Assembly: GCA_018524345.1 (NCBI GenBank) | Contig: JADQAZ010000001.1 | Location: forward strand, 1,589,093 to 1,653,092 | Source: Harenicola maris | Lineage (GTDB): Bacteria; Pseudomonadota; Alphaproteobacteria; Rhodobacterales; Rhodobacteraceae | Length of the DNA: 64,000 bases | Direction: 5' to 3' | Shown here: piece after piece, positions 9,468 through 16,963 of the stretch | Position numbering within the stretch: the first letter of the stretch is position 1 | Layout: each line of letters opens with the position of its first letter | Made by a program: the position numbers and the translations under genes | The notes under the pieces: model-generated | Database searches by the model: none | Seen by the model: the letters and a program-made list of their open reading frames with translations, nothing else | Told to the model about the DNA's origin: nothing

Positions 9468-10366
9468 TGGAACGTGTAACCCTTGGCAACGACATGGCCC
9501 TAAGCCGCATTGTATACGGCATGTGGCGGCTCGGCGACGACGCCGACACCTCCCCTGCCCATGTGCAGGCAAAGATCGAGGCCTGCCTCGAACAGGGCAT
9601 CACCAGCTTTGATCAGGCGGATATCTACGGCGATTACGGCGCCGAGGAAATCCTCGGCAACTGCCTGCGCGGCAATACGGCGCTGCGCAACCAGATGGAA
9701 ATCGTCACCAAATGCGACATCGTTGCCCCCTGCGGGCGCTATGCCGATGCGCGGGTGAAATACTATGACACCAGCCGCGCCCATATCGCCGCCTCGGTCG
9801 AGCATTCCCTGCGCCTTATGGCGATCGAACAGATCGACTTGCTGCTCATCCACCGCCCCGACCCCTTCATGGACCACCATGAAACCGGCGCCGCGCTGGA
9901 CGAGATGGTCGCCTCGGGCAAGGTTCGCCATGTGGGCGTGTCGAACTTCAAACTGCACGACTGGACGCTGCTACAATCGGGGATGAAATCCCCCCTTGTC
10001 ACCAACCAGATCGAACTCTCCCTGACCGCCCATGAGGGCTTCACCAATGGCGATGTGGCCTACCTGCAGGAACGCGGGATTAAGCCCATGGCATGGTCGC
10101 CCCTTGGCGGCGGCGGGCTGATGACCGGCGATGCCGGCTCCCCCGCGCTGCACGCGGCCATGGACGCCCTCGCCAGCGCCTCCGGCACCGACCGCGCCGC
10201 CGTGGCCGTGGCCTGGCTGCTTGCACATCCCGCCGGGTTGATCCCGGTGATGGGAACCAATAACCTGAGCCGTATCAAAGGCTTCTCTGACGCGCTTAAG
10301 GTCCCGATGGACCGCCAGACATGGTATGAGCTTTACACCCACGCCCTCGGAAACGAAGTGCCCTAA
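9467..10366 (+). CDS. Aldo/keto reductase (YdhF-like)
   Basis: This 299-residue NADPH-dependent aldo/keto reductase strongly resembles E. coli YdhF. It has an N-terminal RIVYGMWRLGDD, the catalytic Asp/Tyr region FDQADIYGDYG, LLLIHRPDPFMD, GKVRHVGVSNF, and MAWSPLGGGGLM before the C-terminal cofactor loop (VMGTNNLSRIKG). It is translationally coupled to the monooxygenase (TAATG). In this setting it may reduce the aldehyde left after desulfonation, as SmoB does in the sulfoquinovose monooxygenase pathway. That role is inferred from position. Confidence 0.9.
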   Translation: MERVTLGNDMALSRIVYGMWRLGDDADTSPAHVQAKIEACLEQGITSFDQADIYGDYGAEEILGNCLRGNTALRNQMEIVTKCDIVAPCGRYADARVKYYDTSRAHIAASVEHSLRLMAIEQIDLLLIHRPDPFMDHHETGAALDEMVASGKVRHVGVSNFKLHDWTLLQSGMKSPLVTNQIELSLTAHEGFTNGDVAYLQERGIKPMAWSPLGGGGLMTGDAGSPALHAAMDALASASGTDRAAVAVAWLLAHPAGLIPVMGTNNLSRIKGFSDALKVPMDRQTWYELYTHALGNEVP

Positions 10367-10386
10367 TGCCGGACGGAGGCCAAGAC

Positions 10387-10887
10387 ATGACACAGCCCGG
10401 CGCATTTGTTCCCAGCCCGGAAACCCAACGTGACTTTCGCGATTGTCTGGGCTGCTTTGGCACCGGCGTCTGTGTCGTGACCACCCAAACCCCCGAGGGC
10501 CCCTTGGCAATGACAGCAAACAGCTTTGCCGCTGTCTCGCTTGACCCGCCATTGGTGCTCTGGTCCCCCGCCGTCACATCGGCGCGTCATGATCCCTTTG
10601 CAAAAGCCGCGTTTTCTGCTGTTCATATCATGGACGCATCGCAGGGCGATTTGGCGACAAGGTTCGCCCGTGACGGGCGCGACTTTGACCACGCGGACTG
10701 GGACCCGGACGAGAATGGAACACCGCAACTTCACGGCACGCTGGCGCGGTTCGACTGCGCCGCCCATGCGGCCCACCCCGCCGGGGACCATACAATACTG
10801 GTGCTGCGCGTTCTTGCGGCCCAGCATCGGGCCGGAAGCCCGCTGTTGTTTGTGCAGGGCCAGTACGGCCATTTCGTCAGCGCTTGA
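10387..10887 (+). CDS. Flavin reductase (NAD(P)H:FMN) domain protein
   Basis: This protein of about 166 residues has the flavin-reductase split-barrel fold signature: FRDCLGCFGTGVCVVTT near the N-terminus, MTANSFAAVSLDPPLVLWSP (the FMN-binding region), and a C-terminal LLFVQGQYGHF. It should supply reduced FMN to the SsuD-type enzyme in the same operon. The start at 10387 is chosen because GGAGG lies seven bases upstream; the ATG at 10366 (overlapping the previous stop, TAATG) is a real alternative and would add seven residues. Confidence 0.88.
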   Translation: MTQPGAFVPSPETQRDFRDCLGCFGTGVCVVTTQTPEGPLAMTANSFAAVSLDPPLVLWSPAVTSARHDPFAKAAFSAVHIMDASQGDLATRFARDGRDFDHADWDPDENGTPQLHGTLARFDCAAHAAHPAGDHTILVLRVLAAQHRAGSPLLFVQGQYGHFVSA

Positions 10888-10896
10888 TCGCGCTGC

Positions 10897-10919
10897 CTGC
10901 GCCGTAGGAGGCGGCGCAG
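10897..10919 (+). other. Intra-operon hairpin before the TRAP genes
   Basis: A perfect 8-bp inverted repeat (CTGCGCCG / CGGCGCAG, seven-base loop) lies 9 bp after the flavin reductase stop. It has no T run, so it looks like an mRNA-processing or attenuation hairpin that could separate enzyme and transporter expression levels. The next gene's ribosome site (GGGAGGAGG) follows directly. Confidence 0.45.
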
Positions 10920-10938
10920 AACAGGGAGGAGGATCGCC

Positions 10939-11598
10939 ATGTTGGGCGTGTTGCTAGGGCTCTTGGCCCCGATTCGCGTATTCAATGACGCCGTGCTTGC
11001 CATGGGCCGCGGGCTTGCCATTCTTGCTTTGGCCCTGATGGTTCTGGTGGTCTTGGCACAGGTTTTCTTCCGCTATGTCGTCGGCAATGCCCTGCCATGG
11101 CCCGATGAACTGGCGCGTTTCATGATGCTCTGGATGACAGGCCTGATTGCGCCCTCCGCCTATCGCACAGGCGGCTTCGTGGCGATTGATATGCTCGGGC
11201 AGGCCCTTGGCCGCCGCGCCGCCGCAGCGCTCTCCATGGTTCTGCTGGTGATTGCCCTGCTGGTTTTGGTCTATGTGCTCCCCTTCGGGCTCAAGCACAT
11301 CTCCTCGGGCTGTCTGTTCAAATCCTCTACGCTCTGGCTGCCCTTCACCTTCGAATTCTCCGTTCCCCTGCCCGGGGATGCACAGCTCACGCTCTGCACC
11401 AAGGCCGCTTGGGCCTTCAACCTCTCCTTCGGCTGGACGAAAATGCCGCTGGCCATTTCCTACGCCGCCATCGCCGTGGGCGTTATCCTTCTGATCATCG
11501 TCAACGTCGAACTTATTTTGCGCAACACAATCGCGATCCTTGGGGGGGGCGACCGTTTGCCCGCCATCAAGGGCGGCGAAGTCGTAGGAGCCGATTGA
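10939..11598 (+). CDS. TRAP transporter small permease (DctQ type)
   Basis: This 219-residue membrane protein has the small-permease layout. It has an N-terminal helix (about 24-46), the conserved QVFFRYVVGNALPWPDELARFMMLWM segment, then helices near 78-105 and 175-195. It couples the binding protein and the large permease in the inner membrane. It is somewhat longer than typical DctQ because of an extra loop around residues 115-165. The stop overlaps the large-permease start (TGATG). Strong ribosome site GGGAGGAGG. Confidence 0.92.
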   Translation: MLGVLLGLLAPIRVFNDAVLAMGRGLAILALALMVLVVLAQVFFRYVVGNALPWPDELARFMMLWMTGLIAPSAYRTGGFVAIDMLGQALGRRAAAALSMVLLVIALLVLVYVLPFGLKHISSGCLFKSSTLWLPFTFEFSVPLPGDAQLTLCTKAAWAFNLSFGWTKMPLAISYAAIAVGVILLIIVNVELILRNTIAILGGGDRLPAIKGGEVVGAD

Positions 11599-13118
11599 TG
11601 CCCTTAGCCTGGTTTCTTCCCCTCTTCATCATCCTGATCATGGTCGGCCTGCCGGTCTTCTTCGCCCTGCTCGCGGCGCCCGGTGCCCTGCTGCTGATCA
11701 ATGGACAGGAACGCGACGTCGCCCTGCTTTATCGCAACCTTTACAACGGCATGGACAGCTTTCCTCTCATGGCGCTGCCCTTCTTTATGCTGGCGGGAGA
11801 GGTCATGAACCGCGGCGGCATCACCAACCGCCTTGTGGAATTCTCGCAGGCCTTCATGGGCCACCTGCGCGGCGGTCTGGCGCATGTGAACATCCTCTCC
11901 TCGATGCTCTTTGCGGGCCTGTCGGGCTCTGCCGTGGCCGATACATCGGCGCTCGGCTCCACCCTCATTCCGGCTATGGAGCGGAACGGCTATACCCGCA
12001 AATTCGCCGCCGCCATCACCGCCGCCTCCTCCGTCATCGGCCCGATCATTCCGCCCTCCGGCATCATGATCATCTACGCCTATGTGATGGAGCAATCGGT
12101 CGCCGCCCTTTTCCTTGCCGGTATCGTGCCGGGGATCATGGTCGGCGCGGGCCTGATGATCATGGTCCGGCTTATGGCCGACAAATACGACCTGCCCAAA
12201 GCCGAACGCATCGTGGAGCGCAATCAGAGCATCTCGCCCGTGGAATACTGGGTCAGCTTCGCCCTGCTGCGCATCAACATCGCGGGGCTGCTCTTTGGCG
12301 TCTACGCCATGCTGCGCGGGCCGCTCGGCCTCGCCGAAACGGCGGCAGACGGCACCTTCACCCAAACCCTGAACCCATGGATTGTCTACGGGGTGCTCCT
12401 GCTTCTGACGCACCTGCTCTTGATGCAATACCGCAAGGTCTGCGATCCGGACTTCCGCATGATCTGCAAAAAGGCCGTCGCCCCACTGCAAACCCCGGTC
12501 ATCATCCTCGGCGGCATCCTCGTCGGCGTCTTCACCCCGACAGAGGCATCGGCCATCGCGGTCTTCTACGCCCTGATCGTCAGCTTCCTCGTGCTGCGCT
12601 CAATGAAGGTCCGTGATCTGGTGCCCGTGCTGCGCCGCTCGGCCCTCGGCTCCGCCACGGTCCTGCTGCTCGTCGGCGCGGCGGTCAGCTTCAAATCGGT
12701 CGTCGCCCTCTCCCACGCGCCAGAGGCGCTGGCAGAGTTCGTGCTGTCCCTCTCCGAAAACCCGCTCATCCTGCTCTTCCTGATCAACATCCTGCTCTTC
12801 GTGGTCGGCATGTTCCTCGACGCGGGCCCCGCGATCATCATCCTCGGCCCGATCCTTGGGCCGATCTTTGTGGAAATGGGCGTGCACCCCGTGCACTTCG
12901 CCATCATCATGTCCGTCAACCTGACCGTGGGCCTCGCAACGCCGCCGATGGGACTGGTGCTCTTCGTCGCCAGCTCGGTCTCGGGCGAGCGGGTCGAAAC
13001 CATCGCCCGCGCCATTCTACCCTTTCTCGCCGTGGAGGTTCTCGTGATCTTCCTGATCACATACATTCCGGCTATTTCCATGACGATTCCACGCCTTACA
13101 GGCTTCGTCACACCCTAA
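11598..13118 (+). CDS. TRAP transporter large permease (DctM type)
   Basis: This 506-residue polytopic protein is the ion-coupled translocation subunit of a TRAP carrier. It has characteristic motifs such as PLMALPFFMLAGEVMNRGGIT, AGLSGSAVADTSALG, IGPIIPPSGIMIIYAY and, in the C-terminal half, VVGMFLDAGPAIIILGPILGPI and GLATPPMGLVLF. The start at 11598 overlaps the small-permease stop; the upstream extension to 11409 is an out-of-frame shadow of that gene. Length and helices are normal for DctM. Confidence 0.95.
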   Translation: MPLAWFLPLFIILIMVGLPVFFALLAAPGALLLINGQERDVALLYRNLYNGMDSFPLMALPFFMLAGEVMNRGGITNRLVEFSQAFMGHLRGGLAHVNILSSMLFAGLSGSAVADTSALGSTLIPAMERNGYTRKFAAAITAASSVIGPIIPPSGIMIIYAYVMEQSVAALFLAGIVPGIMVGAGLMIMVRLMADKYDLPKAERIVERNQSISPVEYWVSFALLRINIAGLLFGVYAMLRGPLGLAETAADGTFTQTLNPWIVYGVLLLLTHLLLMQYRKVCDPDFRMICKKAVAPLQTPVIILGGILVGVFTPTEASAIAVFYALIVSFLVLRSMKVRDLVPVLRRSALGSATVLLLVGAAVSFKSVVALSHAPEALAEFVLSLSENPLILLFLINILLFVVGMFLDAGPAIIILGPILGPIFVEMGVHPVHFAIIMSVNLTVGLATPPMGLVLFVASSVSGERVETIARAILPFLAVEVLVIFLITYIPAISMTIPRLTGFVTP

Positions 13119-13145
13119 GCGAACAAAACCAATGGGAGGTATAAT

Positions 13146-14216
13146 ATGCTTAACGGGATCACCAAGGCACTGATGGGTGCCGCACTTCTGGCCAGCTCCG
13201 CGCTGACCACCGTGGCCGAAAGCCACGCAGCAGAGATCACTCTGCGCGCCACGGCGAACTCGAACGAAAACGACGAGGACTACGACGGTCTGGTCGTGTT
13301 CAAAAACTACGTCGAGGCCGCCTCCAACGGCAAAGTCGAGGTCGAACTCTTCATCGGCACACAGCTGTGCTCCAAGGGCGCCGAATGTCTGCAGGGCGTC
13401 GCTGACGGCTCCATCGACATCTATATCTCCACCTCCGGCGGCGCCGCGGGCATCTTCCCTTACGTGCAGGTCCTCGACCTGCCCTACCTGATGGCCGATG
13501 ACCGGATCGCAGAGGCCGTCATGCAGGGCGACTTTGTCCGCACCCTGCGCAAGATGGCACTGGCCGATTCCGGCGATGCAATCCGCCTGATGACCGTGGG
13601 CAACACCGGCGGCTGGCGCAACTTTGCCAACACCAAACGCCGCGTGCAGATGCCCTCCGACATGGAAGGCCTGAAAATCCGCACCGTGGTTGCCGACCTG
13701 CCGCAAGAGCTGGTCAAAGCGCTTGGCGCCTCCCCCACGCCGATCCCATGGCCCGAACTCTTCACCAGCTTCCAGACCGGCGTTGTTGAAGGCTCCAAAA
13801 ACGGCATCACCGACATCATGGGCATGAAATTCCCCGATGCGGGCCTGAACTATGTCACCCTCGACGGTCACGCCTACATGGGCGCCCTGTGGTGGATGAA
13901 CAACGAAAAGTTCATGGGCATGGATGACGAAACCAAACGCGTGATCGTTGACGGTTTCTACGCGCTGCAGCAGGCCACATTCGCCTCGCCCAAGCGTAAA
14001 TCCATCGCCGCCTATGAGGCCTTCGTCGAAGGTGGCGGCGATCTCTACGTGCCAACACCGGCCGAGAAAGCCGCATTCAAAGAGGCCGCTACACCGGTCT
14101 ACGATTGGTTCAAATCCAACATCGACCAAGGCGACGTGATCTTTGACGCCCTGACAGCCGCCGTTGCCGAGGCCGAAGCCAGCATCGACGGTGGCCGCGC
14201 GATGGACATGGAATAA
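13146..14216 (+). CDS. TRAP transporter substrate-binding protein (DctP family)
   Basis: This 356-residue periplasmic binding protein carries a Sec signal peptide (hydrophobic stretch about residues 8-24; probable cleavage after ESHAA near residue 29). It has the DctP core: GVADGSIDIYISTSGGAAGIFPYVQVLDLPYL and, later, the substrate-carboxylate Arg region KIRTVVADLPQEL. It would capture the solute that the DctQM permease imports. GGGAGG lies 9 bases before the ATG. A strong terminator follows, so this is the last gene of the operon. The sequence alone does not fix the ligand. Confidence 0.93.
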   Translation: MLNGITKALMGAALLASSALTTVAESHAAEITLRATANSNENDEDYDGLVVFKNYVEAASNGKVEVELFIGTQLCSKGAECLQGVADGSIDIYISTSGGAAGIFPYVQVLDLPYLMADDRIAEAVMQGDFVRTLRKMALADSGDAIRLMTVGNTGGWRNFANTKRRVQMPSDMEGLKIRTVVADLPQELVKALGASPTPIPWPELFTSFQTGVVEGSKNGITDIMGMKFPDAGLNYVTLDGHAYMGALWWMNNEKFMGMDDETKRVIVDGFYALQQATFASPKRKSIAAYEAFVEGGGDLYVPTPAEKAAFKEAATPVYDWFKSNIDQGDVIFDALTAAVAEAEASIDGGRAMDME

Positions 14217-14234
14217 TCCATCCGAAACCACCGT

Positions 14235-14276
14235 AAAGAAAGGGCGCGGGGATCACTCCCCGCGCCCTTTTCTTTT
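14235..14276 (+). terminator. Intrinsic terminator after the TRAP operon
   Basis: A 10-bp GC stem (GGGCGCGGGG / CCCCGCGCCC, six-base loop at 14252-14257) is followed by TTTTCTTTT and preceded by an A-rich arm, so it can act in both directions. It separates the operon from the convergent gene that ends at 14291. Confidence 0.88.
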
Positions 14277-14290
14277 GCCGCAAGACGGGT

Positions 14291-14815
14291 TTACTTGAGC
14301 TCTGGCCGCTCCGGCGCGGCGATCTGCTCAAGGCAGATATTGGCCAGCGGTTCGGCCAGAGCCGCCGTGATCAGTGGCCCCGACAGGGCCAAAAACGCCT
14401 CACGCCCCGCTCCGCCGCGCCCCTCGAAGTCAAATCCAGCACCCAGGAAATAACAGGTTGTCGGCACCAACCAAGGCGCGCGGTCCAAGGCCCCCAACAG
14501 CAGCGCCGGATCATCCCCGTAAACCGCTTCCATATCGCTGATAAAGGCCCCCGAAAGCGCCCCGTTGGCCTGCAGAACAGCGCCCTGCCCATAGAGCAGC
14601 CACAGGCCCATGCCATGGTCATTCACCGCCCCGTTCTTCAAGCGGTCATACAAATCACCCTCGCCCTGCATCGCGGCCAAGGGGCTGTCATAGCGGGCAG
14701 GTTGCTGGCCGATCATCATCTCGACCATCTCTTGCGCGTCCTGCGCCGCCACCTCTGCCGCGGCGGGCAGCACGCTGCAAACCGCCACGATCGCGGCGGA
14801 GATCACCTGCTTCAC
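14291..14815 (-). CDS. Periplasmic protein of unknown family, candidate immunity partner
   Basis: This 174-residue product starts at a GTG (14815) that overlaps the stop of the upstream L,D-transpeptidase-like gene (GTGA), so translation is coupled. It has a clear Sec signal peptide (KQVISAAIVAVCSVLPAAA, about residues 2-20) and no later membrane helix. The mature part contains two or three Cys and an aromatic central segment (GMGLWLLYGQGAVLQ). I do not recognise a family. A small exported protein coupled directly downstream of a peptidoglycan-acting protein with no signal peptide is the arrangement of T6SS effector/immunity pairs such as Tlde1/Tldi1. Immunity is an inference. The frame runs further upstream to 15178, but that part is a shadow. 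Confidence 0.7.
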   Translation of the reverse strand: MKQVISAAIVAVCSVLPAAAEVAAQDAQEMVEMMIGQQPARYDSPLAAMQGEGDLYDRLKNGAVNDHGMGLWLLYGQGAVLQANGALSGAFISDMEAVYGDDPALLLGALDRAPWLVPTTCYFLGAGFDFEGRGGAGREAFLALSGPLITAALAEPLANICLEQIAAPERPELK

Positions 14816-15270
14816 AGCGCGTAACTCATGCCGATGCCCCAGCACTGACCCGCGCCGTATTGCGGCACATCGGGCACCTTGACCACCTCGTCGCGGATGG
14901 TCACCTCGATATTCGCGGTCTCCTTGGGCTGGATCGCATTCCAGATCGCCAGCAGTTCGGATTCCACCACAATGATGCAGCCATCCGACCACGACGGGCC
15001 CGTTCCCTTGTGAATGAAGGCGCCGTTCCCGCTGTTCGCGCCCTTGTTGTATTTCACACCACGGCCCAGCCAGATCCCTTCGCGCTTGGCCCCATTCACA
15101 CCATCGTCCTTGTTGGACATGCGCGTGGCATAGGCGGCGTATTTTCCGGCGTTGATCACCATGTTCGGATCCCACCAACAGGTGGTCGAGACATTCACGC
15201 CCCCGCCGGTGAAAGTTAAAATTCCGTCATTCTCCTTGCGAAGCACGTCAATAAGATAACTGGCGGCCAT
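14812..15270 (-). CDS. L,D-transpeptidase-like protein (DUF2778/DUF5675-like), candidate T6SS effector
   Basis: This 152-residue protein lacks a signal peptide. It shows an AFIHKGTGPSWSDGCII motif with His87 and Cys98, which resembles the His/(Ser-x-Gly-Cys) catalytic signature of YkuD-type L,D-transpeptidases and small relatives such as DUF2778 and DUF5675. An upstream VINAGKYAAYATR segment also fits those families. The start at 15270 is fixed by GAGGAG eight bases upstream; the frame extends to 15348 without support. It is coupled to a signal-peptide-bearing partner and lies about 9 kb from T6SS genes. The family assignment is by motif only and could be wrong at the subfamily level. Confidence 0.6.
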   Translation of the reverse strand: MAASYLIDVLRKENDGILTFTGGGVNVSTTCWWDPNMVINAGKYAAYATRMSNKDDGVNGAKREGIWLGRGVKYNKGANSGNGAFIHKGTGPSWSDGCIIVVESELLAIWNAIQPKETANIEVTIRDEVVKVPDVPQYGAGQCWGIGMSYAL

Positions 15271-15348
15271 AACAGGCTCCTCTCTAACTTTTGCAAAATT
15301 ATCCATGCCGCTTAAAAAATTGGGCATCGGGTCAGGAAATGTGCCCAC

Positions 15349-15376
15349 ACCCTAGGGCGAGATGCCCTTCAGTCAA
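15349..15376 (-). promoter_or_regulatory. Possible sigma-70-like promoter for the 15270-14291 gene pair
   Basis: On the minus strand, TTGACT (15376-15371) and TAGGGT (15354-15349) are separated by 16 bases, about 80 bp upstream of the L,D-transpeptidase-like start. The -10 match is weak. The region 15271-15425 is otherwise non-coding and AT-richer than its flanks. Confidence 0.3.
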
Positions 15377-15425
15377 AGGAAAAATTGCAAAAATGACGTG
15401 AGTTTCACGCGCTTCCCATGCAGGC

Positions 15426-16223
15426 CTAATGGCCTGTAACAGCCCCGATATTTGGCGCGGCGCCAAGGTAGACCGGAAGCAAAAGGGAGCTTTGGCTCCA
15501 AGGCACTTGGAGCCCCCCGCTTTGCCGAATGACACTGATCCGCACCCGACGCATCAGATCCTCAATCTCCAACTCGCCCTGCCCCAGCATCTGGGCAAGA
15601 GCCGCCGCAAAGGGCCCATTCCCGCCAACCGGCCCATCCATCGCCGCGGCTCCCGCCTGCGCCGCATATCCAATATAGGTCCCCGCAGGCAGCGGGCCTG
15701 AGGATTGCAAACCACTCTGGCTCTCACCCGCGCGCGCCCTGTCAAAGTCAGGGGTATCGCGGCAAGCATCAATGAACAGCAATTTTTGCCTGGGTATATT
15801 AGAGGCCGCCCAAACCAACAGGTCCAGCGGCACCCCCGTATCCGCAGCGGTATTGCTCTGCCCACCCAAATCCGCATCACGCCCGAACAAAAGCCCCTGC
15901 CCGTCGCGCGTAATTCCATGTCCGGCAAAGTAGATCACCGCAATTTCCGCCTGCCCCGATGTCTGCCGGAACTCCTGAAGCGCAGCCAAAACCCCGTCAT
16001 GACTCAGGTCCATATGAAGGGTGGTCCGAAACCCCAACTGCGAGAACGCTTGCGCCACCAAATGCGCATCGGCCTGCGCATTGGGCAACAGCGGCGCCTT
16101 GGCATAGCCGCCGATCCCGATCACAAGGGCTACCCCCTGCCCGCTTTGTGCCACCGCCGCCGCAGCAAACCCACAAATGACCAACACTGCCCCAAGCAAT
16201 CGCCAGACTGCGCGTCCTAACAC
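15426..16223 (-). CDS. Secreted caspase-like (peptidase C14) protein
   Basis: This 265-residue protein has an N-terminal signal peptide (hydrophobic about residues 7-25, AAAVAQ) and a caspase-fold domain. A VALVIGIGGYAKAPLLPNAQADA strand/loop leads to the catalytic His102 in YFAGHG and Cys154 in LLFIDACRD; both catalytic residues are present. Bacterial caspase homologues (metacaspase/C14) cleave after basic or acidic residues and are often regulatory. The start overlaps the stop of the upstream OmpA-domain gene by 7 bp, so the two proteins are probably made together and act in the periplasm. No prodomain beyond the signal peptide is visible. Function unknown. Confidence 0.85.
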   Translation of the reverse strand: MLGRAVWRLLGAVLVICGFAAAAVAQSGQGVALVIGIGGYAKAPLLPNAQADAHLVAQAFSQLGFRTTLHMDLSHDGVLAALQEFRQTSGQAEIAVIYFAGHGITRDGQGLLFGRDADLGGQSNTAADTGVPLDLLVWAASNIPRQKLLFIDACRDTPDFDRARAGESQSGLQSSGPLPAGTYIGYAAQAGAAAMDGPVGGNGPFAAALAQMLGQGELEIEDLMRRVRISVIRQSGGLQVPWSQSSLLLPVYLGAAPNIGAVTGH

Positions 16224-16813
16224 CCCGTCGGTCCCGGTGCCCGGACCAGAATTTCAACGCGCCGGTTCAACGGATCGGCCCCATCAAGCCCCGCAAGCGC
16301 CGCCCGCTCGCCGCGCCCTTCGGTGCGCAGGCGCGCGCTCTGGATTTGCCCGGTTTGCAACAGCGCCTCGGCCACCTGCTTCGCCCGGGATCGCGATAGA
16401 ACATCGTTAAAATTGGCCGAGCCAACCGTATCCGTATGCCCCACCAACATGATGCAGGCTGTGGACAGTTCCGGCGCCACAAAGGCCCCGGCCAATCGCT
16501 TCACATGAGCGGCATATTCCGGCGTTAACCGGCTGGAGTTAAACGCAAACCGAATAAAGTATCCCTTGGGTCCCCCTGCCGCCTCCAAGGGCGCCGCATC
16601 GCGCGAGAACCCCGGCTCGATCCGCCGTGTCACACCGGCAATCACGGGCACGGCGCATCCCGGATAAGGACCGCCCATTAATGCATGCAGGATCGCACAG
16701 CGATCCGCCGAAATCGGCAGTTCCCGCACGCCGGTTTGTGCAGCCCCGGGAACAGCCAGTCCCAGGCTCAATAAAAAGGTGCCCAAAAGGCATATCAAAG
16801 TGCTCTGGCGCAT
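16217..16813 (-). CDS. OmpA-domain (peptidoglycan-binding) exported protein
   Basis: This 198-residue protein has a signal peptide (about residues 1-25) and a C-terminal OmpA-like domain (about 84-195) with RFAFNSSRLTPEY, LVGHTDTVGSANFN, LSRSRA and NRRVEI. Such domains bind the peptidoglycan stem peptide. The start at 16813 is supported by AGGAGG about six bases upstream; the frame up to 16873 is not. It is coupled to the caspase-like gene downstream. The N-terminal half holds several Cys and no recognisable domain. Confidence 0.88.
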   Translation of the reverse strand: MRQSTLICLLGTFLLSLGLAVPGAAQTGVRELPISADRCAILHALMGGPYPGCAVPVIAGVTRRIEPGFSRDAAPLEAAGGPKGYFIRFAFNSSRLTPEYAAHVKRLAGAFVAPELSTACIMLVGHTDTVGSANFNDVLSRSRAKQVAEALLQTGQIQSARLRTEGRGERAALAGLDGADPLNRRVEILVRAPGPTGC

Positions 16814-16963
16814 CGCGGCCTCCTGTTCCCCAAGGAAAACCATCCGGACGTTAACCACAGGTGAACAAACCAAGAAAAGGTAGATAAAAATTTAGGAAAA
16901 CACCCTTTGCAGAACCACCAACCTTCACCTGTTATTAAACAACATGCTTCTAAAAATCGCCCT
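16814..16963. promoter_or_regulatory. Divergent intergenic region, OmpA-domain gene / CsgG-like gene
   Basis: This 150-bp, AT-rich spacer separates the start of the OmpA-domain gene (minus) from the CsgG-like gene (plus). It probably holds both promoters. I could not pick a convincing -35/-10 pair. A TTG at 16907 opens the longer CsgG frame. Confidence 0.35.

Noticed and set aside
13017..14231. Minus-strand 404-codon frame over the DctP gene
   Set aside because: Shadow of a clear TRAP binding protein with a signal peptide and family motifs.
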